From Apoderus coryli (lineage: Eukaryota; Arthropoda; Insecta; Coleoptera; Attelabidae), in the NCBI GenBank assembly GCA_911728435.2, contig OU452206.1, positions 15,902,297 to 15,966,296 of the forward strand: a stretch of DNA of 64,000 bases. The letters run 5' to 3'. This document shows positions 23,831 to 34,142 of this stretch, piece after piece (within the stretch, counting starts at the first letter, position 1; each line of letters opens with the position of its first letter). The notes under the pieces are model-generated. The model was not told the origin of the DNA and made no database searches. It worked only from the letters and a program-made list of their open reading frames with translations. A program made the position numbers and the translations under genes.

Positions 23831-26800
23831 TTAATTAGTTTTTTTCGATGCTGCTCCTAAGACTTTCCTCCTTTGCGAGAACATATGGAGATACAGTTGA
23901 GGAAATACTGAAAAAAGCATTCGTTAGTATAAAATGATAAGATAGTTTGCTGTTAGCAAGTTTATTCAACCATCCTCAGGGCTATTTCTGTCATTGATTC
24001 TTAAACAAATGCAGACTTAGTAACAATAATAAAGTGTTCAAATAATTAGCCAAAAACGGTGACAACAATTGATCCACTCAAGCCATAAATCGTAAATCTT
24101 TGAAATACTAAACCCAAAACTTGGATGTAAAACTCTATCGACTAAATGATGTGGATTTTCCCAAGTTATTAAACATTTGCAGATGAATGAAGATTAATAA
24201 TGTGGTAATCATATTTGCAAGAAATAAGGATACTTCAGAGTATAAAAGACGTGGGAATATTGATTGCAATCTGATTTAATCAGGTTACATTTAAACTTAA
24301 GTAACTCCCTAAACTTCTTGGTGATCCAACAAGACTTACGTGGAATATACAGCAGCATTATGAACCATAACAATTGTTGATAGTTAAAATTAAAATTCCA
24401 CTGATTCGGCATTTGCATTGAATACAAATTTCCATCTCCGATTTCTTTTTGAGCTGCATAAATGCACAATAATTCACCGGTTATTCCAATGGGATATAAT
24501 GCAATAAACGTTGTATACCTGTAACAAACGATCATATATTACGTCAATTAATTATTTCAATTTTATATAAAAATGTACTTAAGGCCTTTCAACTTAATTT
24601 TTCTGAGAGAGAGAGATGTTATTGGCGACACCTAGCGTGAACAGGCAACATGCCGGGTGAAACACAGTTCACAAACGATGGCCGGACAAGAAGTAACATC
24701 TCCATTATATCCTATTGCCAACACTAGATGCGCCCGAATCCCCTAGCAGGGAGGCTTTATTTAAGAATTGCTTGTTACATAAAGCAACAAGACTTTAAGT
24801 TATGTTGGAAATTTGTTTCACACTACCATGCTTTCACCAGACGGCCGTTTCGTCGATCCACGACTCATCAGTGGTGATCGGCAGGCAGTGTGACCCAAAT
24901 TTCCAACATTTACAAAGAGCTTATACTAGCACGAGAATTGATTGAGAGATATGTTTTTGGCGACACCTAGCGTGAACAGGCAATATGCCGGGTGAAACAC
25001 AGTTCATAAACAAAATAAGCAATTCTTATGAAACTTTTTGTTTGCATCAATAAGTTAATATAAAAGCTAGTTACTATCTGCCTAACCAGATTTTCTTGAA
25101 ATTTAAGATACCTACACCGAAACCAAGGCTCTAAATTTTCACAAATTGATGATTTTTGTGGAAACCGTCAGAGATTGGTATAAATATGACATGTTATACC
25201 AAATGGCTTTTATTTTTCAGGGACTATCAAAATTCTATTTAAAAAAAAAACAGCTTCAACTTGTACATCTATTACGGTCATCCTGTATACTTGCTTTTTG
25301 CAAAATGTGGCTACATACGACCCCATTGAAGAAAAAATCATATTTGATACAGTAAACCGACGCGTCTTGCTAGACTCAACCTGTATAATATATAATTAAA
25401 GCTTTCCTTTATAGATAATAACATGTTGTTTGAGGAAATGTCAAAACCAACAACGTAAATTATAATTACAATTATTATACAATTATAATTATAATGCATC
25501 ACTTGTATTCTTAAATGACAAATTAACCAACCAAATTTATTGCCAAAAATTCATAATTACCATCATCAGCAATTTCAAGGCTATGAACTAATGTTTCCTG
25601 GTAAAATTCTATAGAAATACATTATTTTCCAATACTAATAGCTAGCGAAGGAGAACTATCGATAGCATAGTCTATCGAAAGTCTTGGAATACTTTCGATA
25701 GTAAAGGGATTACAGTGATTTTGACATAATGCGATCTTTATTTTATGTCTTAAACTTGTTTTTCACTAACATTTATAATAAATTTTATTTTTCCCTGGAC
25801 CGGGTGAGTAAAATACTATGCTCTACTTATACTTAAACATTATAGATGGTATTTTAGAAGTGTAAGGAGAATAACAGTAAATTCAAATAAAATCCGATAA
25901 TAATGCAAATAATTGAATTGAATCCGTTCAGTAGAACAGCTTTTGTCTATCTTCGACTATTCTCTAAGAATATAATCATCTAACAGATCACTTCTCTTTA
26001 AATTGAAACTTTTTTAAATTCTCAGTAGTTGATATGTTTAGAGAGTGTTAACATAAACAACTAAAGAAAGTGCAGTGCCCTCACTGTTTAGGAATCTTGT
26101 GTCATATGATATAATGATTGAAATATAACTAGTAACACATTAACTATTATAGGAAGTGTGTTAAAATAAACAGTTGCAGGTGATCGAATACAATTCTATA
26201 CTAAAAATATTATAACAGAAGATTTTACAATTGAAAATACATTGTGCCTTTAAAGATATGTTTTAAAATTTAGCCAATTTATCCATTTCTAATATCGAAT
26301 ACTATCGATAGTTCTCCAGCACTACCAGTAAGTATATTAAATTGATTTTACGATACCTGTAGAATGAATTCCAATTTTAAATTATTTATACTCTATTTAA
26401 TTAAAATTCTAAAATAAAACATTGCATGCATGATATTCAATTTTTGTTTAGTTCAATTGTTTTACAAAATATATGTTATTATACTTATGTAAAATATTCC
26501 ACTACCTGACCTTTATTGTTATAATATATAATTTAATCATTTTTGGTTCGTTCTATAACGACTTTTAAAGTTAAAACTTTGCTGACTGTGTTAAAATAAA
26601 TACCGTGGATTTCATTTAACACGCAATATTTAAGAACAATTTATTTTCATCACCTTAGCAGCAATACAATCACAAAATTATGTCCCACATCTCACAAATT
26701 AGATATTTTTTCGATTATAATTATTAATTTTATATATTTTTAAACATTTAAACCCTGATGAAGTCTTAACAAATAAATGGTGTTGATGGTATTAACATAA

Positions 26801-29800
26801 AAATGATACGCTTAGTTATACCACATTGTACGGACATAATTTGCAATATTTTCAATGACTCTGTCAGTTCAGGGACATTTCCTAATGTTTGGAAGATGGC
26901 GGATGTGATTCCACTACCTAAAGTTCTCCTGTAACTTGTAATGATTTGCGACCAATTAGCATACTTCCCGCAATGTCGAAGATATTTGAGCGAATAATTG
27001 GTGGTCAAGTTTTAAACTATATACGTGAGAATAGCATTTTGCCGTCTATTCAATCAGGCTTTCGGGAGAAGCACAGCACAACCACCGCGCTTCTGAGCGT
27101 CATGAGTGACCTTGCTACAGCCATGGACAGATCCATGTTAACGATACTTGTTCTGCTGGATCAAAGTAAAGCTTTCGATCGTGTTAATTTTGAATTATTG
27201 CTTGCCAAGCTTAAATACCTTGGATTTGATGGTGTGTCGCTGACATGGTTCAGAAGTTATCTGTGTGGTCGAAGACAGCGGGTGAAATTGCATGGCAAAT
27301 GTTCAAATTTTTTGGTGACCAATAGTGGTGTTCCACAAGGGAGTATTCTTGGACCATTGTTGTTTTCTGTTTATGTATTTGACATTGTGGGATCATTCCA
27401 GCTCTCTACCATACACCTCTATGCGGACGATATCCAGGTATATTTGTCTTTTCCCCTCGCCAGTGCTGAGACTGCAATTGATGTAATAAATGGAGAGCTG
27501 TCTCAGTTGCAGAGAGTGCAGAATTCTTGTATAAGGTTTGTTTGCACGGTTCCTTTTGCTGCACATGTCGCTCCTTTTTTTGAGAGATTGGGTGAGCCAA
27601 AGTTGGATGTGAGATATGAGTATTTATATACTTCATTGCTACATAAGATATACCATGCTCGTGACCCTCAATATTTGTATAAGTTGTTGTGTAGACGTTC
27701 TAATGTTCATGATGTTAATGTACGTATTGATTCCTTTACTATCCCTAAGCATATGACAGCAAAATTTGAGGGCAGTTTCTCGTATATGGCCTCACTACTG
27801 CTAAATAAATGTATTGATATAATTGATTTGCCATTGGAATTATTTCAGCGACAATTGAAGCTCAGAATTTATTCATAGTGTGATTAACTTTTTACATTAA
27901 TTTATAATGAAAATTTGTTTATTCTAGTTTTAAGAGTTTTTGTTTTGTACATTCTTTCTTTATTTGTATATGTTTTTTTAAGGAAGAGTGGAAGAGTGGC
28001 ATTGGCCAAATCTCTATCCTTTTTGTGCAATTGTATATATTCTACATTTTCACAATAAATCATTATTATTATTATTAAAGATGAAACGTCGGAAATGTTT
28101 TAAAATAGTTTGGTTTTGTAATAATTTGACCACAATTTCCACTAATAACATATAAAATTATTACATCTATGGTCATCAACAATTTTCAACACAACTAGGT
28201 ATGATATTGTCTGTGGCTTTTGCAAAATATTAGGAGCAAGCAGGTTGTAAAATGTTTAAATATTCCTGTGCTGCATGTTTAATCCCAATATTTAGTAACT
28301 AGTAATTGTCCTGGTTTTCCTCAAAGATTTTTGCTTGAGGTTTGTGTGGCTTAACAATGTTATCATTAACATACTAATTGTAATATTGGGCCTCTAAACG
28401 TTTCGCTTTCGCACCTTAGCCTGTCTTGTTAACCTTGAATTTAGCAACAAAAATAGTTCGGCAAATATTTTGGAATCTAAATAATGTGTATGTAATTTCC
28501 ACAGTAAATATTTACAAATAAATAAATAAATATTCGAAGTAACATCATTGATCAAAAATAAAGATAATATTGATTGATCGACCGATACTTAATGACTAAA
28601 AATTTTCCGAATTTTATACTGTAATAAAACGTCGAAATGAATAATAAATATAGCCAATTTTTTTAAATATTTTTTTATCGTAATTCTAAATTTAATTGGG
28701 AGAACGAATATGGAGTGTTGGGGAATATACGAGGGGGCGTTTTCTCTTTGTATGTCAAAAAGTAACTTACCTCAACCATTTATGGAAATATGGCACGACA
28801 TTCAACAGGTTCAATGCATAATTCGAATATCGAATAATTTCTGTTATGGACCACGCCAAAAGTGCCAGAGGTAGTCCGATAGTATCTCGAGACGCTTGCG
28901 TTAACATTAACACACCACATACCACTAGAACTCTTGAGGATACCTAAACAGACAGCTTTAGTAAGATACACATGTTTAATGGACACAATGATGAAGTTTG
29001 TTGTTAACAAAATAGAGTTTCAACAGTTTATTTAAAGTCAGCAACGTTTCGTGGTTCAATTTACACTTTTTCAAGCTTTCTTCTATTGAAAAGTGGTTGG
29101 AGACTTTAAATCAAATGTTGTAACTTTATTTTGTGTCGTAATACCCACGGAAAATGTTTTTGATAGTGTTACAACTTTTTCGGAAATGATACGAACAAAA
29201 AATCCAAGATATTGTAACGAATTTCACTTATACCTGTTCAAAACCGAACCAAAAATTGGATATACTAGTGCGCCATATGCAACAACCATTCTTGTCGCAC
29301 ATCTCTTGCTATTATAGTCCTTCATGTCACCTGTCACTTTATATTCAGTTTGTACCCAAATGTTTACAAGTGAACTTAGTGACAGTTGTGACAGAAAGGT
29401 CTTGTTGACGTGATTTTTAAAAGTTGCATTGTTGACAGATGTAACAATTTGGAGTCAGAAGTGGGATCAAAAAATATATTTGGTGAGCTAAAGAAAATGT
29501 CTACAGAAAAACGACAGTTAAGACTAAAGAAGAATTAGAAGATCGACGTAAAGATACAAGAAGTGAAGGTGTGTAATATACAGCGTGTGAATTTTGAGGT
29601 GCGTTTATTTTTGAACTGTAAAATACTGCGAACACATTGAGTTGATATCCCAGCTATCTCTTACGCTAATCTCTTTTGATGGATTATAATAATCCACTAA
29701 CAAAATTTCTTATCAAAGCGAAATCAATACAATGTTATTATATAGCAAAAGTATTATCTAACGAAAATATATAAAGAAATTTTGGTTATAAATTTTGCAG

Positions 29801-32800
29801 TGTAATAATGTGACAGTCGTTTTGAATAGATAATATTTAATTTTTTCATTGTATTTTATTTTATTTTTTCAGAGTAGGTCGAATACCATCCGATCCAAGT
29901 CGGTACTTCAAAGATTCATTTCATTCAGTGGGGATGGCATTTGTGCGTTATTTATCCGGCGTCGTGCCTGGTCTGTTCTCTGTTTTATCAAGTTGCATAT
30001 TTAAAAGTAGTTAGAAGAATTTGTCTACTGGTTCTACCATGAAGATAGAATTAGAAATCCTTGCTAACTATTTGCTTTGTTTATTATCTTAACTACGAGA
30101 GTAGTAGTAGTAGTAAAATTCCGCGGAATGCTGAAGATGGAAGTTAGTGGTGGGGAAATTCTCAATGGGGAAAAAAGTTCCTGACTTATTTGTACCCAAA
30201 AATGAACAAAGAACTGGGAAAAAAATTACCAGCGATAAAGAAGTGAAGGTTCAGCGTATTTTCGGTAAAAGAACCAACAGTATTTTAGTGTATTAGGTTT
30301 GTAGGTGAATATATTGAAAATAAAAATACACTGCTCAAAAAAATTAAAGGAACACTTTTGGATAACCCTGTAATTTTATGGCTTGCTGTTATTAACAAAT
30401 GAAAATTATATTTTCATAATGGATTTACATTTTATTTTTGTGATTTGTTAAAAAATAAACGTGATTATGCTCATTTATTTGAGATAAGTTTAATATTCCA
30501 CAGCAAGTACAAAAAATAAAGTGATTATGAAAATATTCACATTTAGGTTTTATGTCTCGGCAGGCTTAGAGAGCGTCATCGGACAACGGCATGACAATTT
30601 GTAGTTGTTAAATTCATTATCTGTCAAAACGAGAGATCTTAGCGAGATAGAAGTCACTCGTGCTATAGCTTTAGTTGAAACTGGTGTAAAAAATCGACAA
30701 GTAGCTAGAAATTTTATTCGCAGTATGTCAGTTATCAAACGTGTGTAAAATCGCTATAGAGAGACTGGACGATATAAAAGACAAACCGGATACGGTCGGA
30801 ATCGTAAAACTACAAAAATTCAGGAGCGATATTTAGTAGTTTCTTCTTTGTGAAAACGAATAGCGACAGCAAAAGACCTTCAAAGTACACTTAGTCAGGC
30901 CACACATCAAGGAAACTGGAAACGTAAAATATGAAATATGAACCCTGGAACATGAAATATGAAATACGAAACAGAAAGTTTGTGCTTCATCGATGCACAA
31001 ACCAGAATCAAATTTGTTTCAGTTAGCAATGGACACCGATGACGACGCAGTAGTTTGGGTTGTAACCACATTATTATTATCAAAACACAAAAATAAATCA
31101 AAACAAACGACGTTACTCGGTACATCAGTATAATCACATAAATCTTAAATATGGTTCTTATATAGTGGCAGCCACCTGTTGCCACGCTTATTCCTTGAAG
31201 TTTCTATTAGAATACTTCTCCAACTTGTAATTATAAAGAACCTCACGTTTTTCAATAACTGACTCAAATACTACATTAAATTCTTCGAAGTCTTTCATTT
31301 TGAAACTGATCAAAAATTGCCTGCAACGCAATAACGGGAAACAAGAATATAGAACAGAACCTATTTCATGTAAACATGTTTCTACAGGATTTGCTTCGCT
31401 TTGACGTTACATGAAACACATTTCTCTGATGTGCGGATTCTCATTTACGGCAATGTGTACTTCTTTTATGAAACGTGTATCATGTTTCTCGTCTCACATT
31501 TCATGTTTCCTTGATGTGTGGCCTGCCTTAGGATGGCTCATCAGGTAACCATTTCTAACCAGACTGTTTAGAGATTTAAAACCAAGAAGGCCGCTACGAA
31601 AACCTGTTTTAACTCGACATCATAAAACTATGCGATTAGACTTTGCTCGTGAACATTTGGGATGGCAACTTCGACAATGGAGGCCAGTACTTTTTACAGA
31701 CGCATCCAGATTTCATCTCACTCGTTGTGATGACCGATTGCGTGTGTATAGACGTCCGAATGAACGATAATCCACTGCTGCTGTACAAGAAGTATCCATA
31801 TTTGGAGATGGTCCGATAACTAATAATCTGACGTGGAATAAGTTTGGACGCAAGAGTCTTACAGCTGCAAGATATATGGATATCAGCCTGTTAGATCAGG
31901 TTATTCCTGCAGCATATGGTATAGGCCCTGATTTTCTTTTCATGCCTGCATGATGAAGCGTTTGAGGTGGATTTGGATCTATAGTAATCGCAGCAGTATG
32001 AGGCCTTGCATTATCCTGATAATGCAAGGCCTCATACTGCTGCGATTACTGATAATGCAAGGCCTCATACTGCTGCGATTAGATTTTCTTAACGAGCATG
32101 AAATTCGTAAAATGGATTGGCCAGCGATAAGCCCTGACGTCAATCCAATTGAACCCTTATGGGATATATTGGACAGACGTGTTCGACGACGTCCAAATCC
32201 ACCTCAAACGCTTCAGCAATTAACAGAAGCCCTAATCGAAGAGTGGGACAGTATATCACAGGAAGACATTCGAATGCTCGTGAGAAGTATGCCAAGTAGT
32301 TGCCAAATAGTCATTCGTGCTGCTGGAGGGCACACGCGATGCTAAAACACATTGGTTTTCTGATAACGGAACATTCCCATTTGAAAAATGTTTTCTTTTC
32401 ACTTTTTTTTAAATGTTGATCTTAGTTTACAAATAAAGGATTAATTGAAGGTTCTATTAAACGGTTTATTACAAGAAAATTTGTGTCTTTCAGAATCTAA
32501 ATTAAAAAGTTACAGGGTTATACAAAAGTGTTCCTTTAATTTTTTTGAGCAGTGATTTCATTTGTATTTTCTACTTTTGATCGTGATTTCGCAATAAATA
32601 TTTGTTTATGACTTACTTGGAATAGGGTAAGAGCTGGACTTGATTTGACAAATCCAGCAGCAGCGTGGAAAACTTCTAAAACAGCAGCATTTTGGAAAAC
32701 TATCACAGTCAATTTAATAGTATCATATAGAGATTTCTCGGATGGAAACAGGTAATAAGACACGAATTGGTAGAACAATATGCTCCATCTGAAAAACAAA

Positions 32801-34142
32801 TTGATTATGTTAAGTATATGACAATATTTGCAATAATAAAAATAGTGTTAAAACCAAATATCAGTGCAAAACATATAGAAAAAAGCATGTAGGTATTCCA
32901 AAGTAAATAACAAATTAAAACAACTACATTGCCTGATAAAAATACAGGCAATTAAATTAATGAATCCGATAGTTCCACAGAATAACGAATATCATTAAGG
33001 TGTTTAATTTAAAATTGTCGTGTTTTTTTTTACAAAATTTTTTCCATGTCAATTAGGTACTTAATTAAAACTGTCACAATGTATTTGTAAAACAATTACA
33101 ATATTGCTATGGGCGCCAGCAGAATTATTTCCAGAGGGTGTCAAAATGTATTAAAAAAATACTAATTGAAAATCAAGTAGGTACCCAACGTTAATATTAT
33201 TCGTTAAGTTTGTCTAGGCATTCTCGTACTTAAAGAAGGGTATTTAGGCAAAGTGCACATTTTGCATAATTTGCATTTTGTGTTTTTCTGCATATTTTTA
33301 TAAAAAGCTGCATATACTTAGTGCATATAACCAAAGATTAATTGTGTAGATTAATCTTTGATATAACGAAATAGAAATTCCTAATAACCAGGTACCTAAA
33401 TAGCGGGACAAACCGTCATAAAAGATGGTAAACAGACCTTATGTATTCCGACAGAAGGCGACAATTTTTGCTGGAAAATGTTGAAAAATATTTAATTATA
33501 AGTAATTATTGTTTTTAGAACTTTTAAGTTTAATTTATAATTAATTACGTCCAAAAGTGTAATAAACTATAAATTAAAGATAATCAGTATTAAATAAATA
33601 TAATAATATTATAAATAATGTTTGTTTAATATACCTTTTTGCATATTTTGAATAAAGTACAGTGGATAGCACCCTAACAACCTAGTTGGAATATGTGTAC
33701 AGTGCCATTAACACCCGCATAAAAAAAACTATTTTGAAGTTCCTATAAGATAGAATAGGCTGGCCAAATAAATATTTGTCATGTAAGATCCACTTTCATT
33801 TACAAAATATTTTAGGTTAGGAATTTGCATTCTTTCTGCCGAAGAATGCTAATAGAATCAAATCACAAGCTTCAAACCAATAACTCCTTAGGTGCTATTG
33901 GCCAAACGTGCTAACGTGGCTAAAAATCTCACTGTGGTGATTTTCTTCAGAATACAATTAAAGCTGAGAGGTATTATTGCCATTTACCATAAGAAACATA
34001 GCAAATTATTTACTTACCCAATAGTCTGTATGATATTATATCCTAACAAATAAAACTTCACAATTGAAGCTCCAGATTCTGATTGTTTCGAATTCGTAAT
34101 AGAATTCTTGCCATTTTTATTACTCGACGTTGTCACTGACAT
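23831..34142 (-). CDS. Hacd: very-long-chain (3R)-3-hydroxyacyl-CoA dehydratase (HACD/PTPLA family)
   Basis: Five exons on the minus strand: 34142-34018, 32788-32617, 28943-28771, 24518-24340, 23907-23831, in phase throughout, 241 residues. The start is the first ATG (MSVTTSSNKNGK), giving a short polar N-terminus before the first membrane segment (IVKFYLLGYNIIQTIGW). Exon 3 carries SSRVLVVCG and AWSITEIIRYSNYAL. Exon 4 carries ALYPIGITGE, where Tyr and Glu seven residues apart match the catalytic pair of yeast Phs1. The C-terminus (MFSQRRKVLGAASKKTN) is basic, as expected for an ER protein. The enzyme removes water in the third step of very-long-chain fatty acid elongation. Introns 1-3 (1.2, 3.7 and 4.3 kb) are full of transposons. 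It diverges from the GCFC gene. Confidence 0.93.
24611..25015. repeat. partial tandem repeat (about 340-bp period) enclosing a canonical hammerhead
   Basis: About 65 bases at 24611-24675 recur in direct orientation at 24951-25015 with few changes (shared blocks GGCGACACCTAGCGTGAAC and GCCGGGTGAAACACAGTTCA). The 340-bp unit between the starts holds a complete hammerhead motif. Direct repeats with a hammerhead are typical of Penelope-like pLTRs and of retrozyme-like elements. It lies in HACD intron 4, which runs 24339-23908 and 28770-24519 around exon 4; this unit is in the 24519-28770 intron. Confidence 0.7.
24834..24877 (-). ncRNA. complete canonical type I hammerhead ribozyme (minus strand)
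   Basis: Minus strand: helix I UCACCA (complement of 24872-24877) pairs perfectly with UGGUGA (complement of 24834-24839). The core CUGAUGA (complement of 24865-24871) is followed directly by a perfect four-pair stem II (GUCG/CGAC) with a five-base loop, then GAAA (complement of 24848-24851), a palindromic CGGCCG helix III and GUC as cleavage triplet, so the cut would fall after the complement of 24840. All invariant core bases are present. The extra residue seen in the other copies is absent here. Confidence 0.85.
25632..26332. repeat. MITE-like element with ends carrying TATCGATA
   Basis: The left end reads GGAGAACTATCGATAG at about 25648 and the right end is its inverted copy, CTATCGATAGTTCTCC at about 26302-26317. 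The roughly 0.65-kb interior has no coding capacity. It looks like a non-autonomous DNA transposon (perhaps hAT-like, not proven). It sits in a HACD intron. Confidence 0.65.
26741..26770 (+). ncRNA. 5' half of a hammerhead motif interrupted by a LINE
   Basis: CTGATGA at 26755-26761, an extra A, then GTCTT, the 5' strand of stem II. The 3' half lies at 28078-28103 behind the LINE: AAGAT (pairs with GTCTT, one wobble), GAAA at 28083-28086, CG, then the UC cleavage site, then GG and AAATGTTT. The last pairs with AAACATTT at 26743-26750 as helix I. Confidence 0.55.
26770..28078 (+). mobile_element. 5'-truncated non-LTR retrotransposon with internally deleted reverse transcriptase
   Basis: Plus-strand frames begin NGVDGINIKMIRLVIP near 26780 and, after a frameshift before 26946, run open to the stop at 27878: LRPISILPAMSKIFERII, GFREKHSTTTALLSV, LVLLDQSKAFDRV, SGVPQGSILGPLLFSVYV and the YADD catalytic box. 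Right after INGELSQ the protein jumps to QRVQNSCIRFVC, so the segment between palm and thumb that LINE proteins normally carry is missing in frame. The 3' part is noncoding and ends in an ATT tail at 28062-28076. The clade is uncertain (jockey/I-like). It is antisense to HACD. Confidence 0.88.
28078..28103 (+). ncRNA. 3' half of the interrupted hammerhead motif
   Basis: See the 5' half at 26741-26770. This side supplies the stem II 3' strand, GAAA, the cleavage site at 28089-28090 and the helix I 3' strand. Confidence 0.55.
28104..28770. other. remainder of a HACD intron
   Basis: AT-rich with no coding or repeat signature that I can identify. Confidence 0.5.
28944..30328. other. HACD intron segment before the Tc1-like element
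   Basis: Holds a degenerate hammerhead-like motif at 29035-29085 and a segment at 29360-29560 whose GACAGTTGTGACAG and TTGGAGTCAGAAGTGGGAT resemble a decayed retrotransposon leader. No gene recognised. Confidence 0.4.
29035..29085 (-). ncRNA. degenerate hammerhead-like motif (minus strand)
   Basis: Minus strand shows stem II GUG/CAC followed by GAAACGUUG as in the 3.5-kb copy, but the first core strand is UUGAAAA instead of CUGANGA. Flanking AAAG/CUUU pairing survives. Probably an inactive relic. Confidence 0.35.
30896..31525. repeat. MITE-like insertion inside the Tc1 transposase
   Basis: 630 bases with 21-bp perfect terminal inverted repeats: CAGGCCACACATCAAGGAAA plus C at the left, its complement at 31505-31525. 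Both flanks contain CTTAG, a possible short target duplication. Tc1 coding sequence resumes directly after it. The CAG...CTG ends suggest a hAT-type element, but there is no ORF to prove it. Confidence 0.75.
31955..32085. repeat. scrambled inverted and direct duplication inside the Tc1 transposase
   Basis: The 31-base segment ending at 32031 is an inverted copy of the following one (block TAATGCAAGGCCTCATACTG), which itself occurs twice in tandem (about 32020-32050 and 32052-32080). Next to it, CGTTTGAGGTGGATTTGGA at 31958-31976 is the inverted copy of 32193-32211 further down the same gene. The patchwork looks like template-switched filler DNA. Confidence 0.7.
32789..34017. other. HACD intron 1
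   Basis: A 1.2-kb AT-rich intron. At 33245-33330 there is a TGCATA-rich patch of the kind found in degenerate transposon ends. No gene seen. Confidence 0.45.

Larger units (their letters stand above)
30615..32343 (+). pseudogene. Tc1-like transposase pseudogene
   Basis: Plus-strand frames give the helix-turn-helix N-terminus (LSEIEVTRAIALVETGVKNR, then YRETGRYKRQTGYGRNRKTT), then after the MITE the catalytic part: LFTDASRFHL (first Asp; the expected Glu after it is Ala), DNARPHTAAI (second Asp) and SPDVNPIEPLWDIL (third acidic residue, Glu). Several stop codons, a frameshift and an inverted duplication at 31955-32085 break it. The last 87 codons are open to the stop at 32343. Confidence 0.85.
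30329..32554 (+). mobile_element. Tc1-like DNA transposon with intact terminal inverted repeats
   Basis: Both ends begin CACTGCTCAAAAAAATTAAA and continue GGAACACTTTTG; the match extends over about 45 bases with one mismatch. The left end follows TA; on the right the flank is AT, so the target duplication is altered. The full length is 2.2 kb, of which about 0.63 kb is a later MITE-like insertion, leaving 1.6 kb, normal for Tc1. It lies in a HACD intron, antisense to the gene. Confidence 0.9.
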
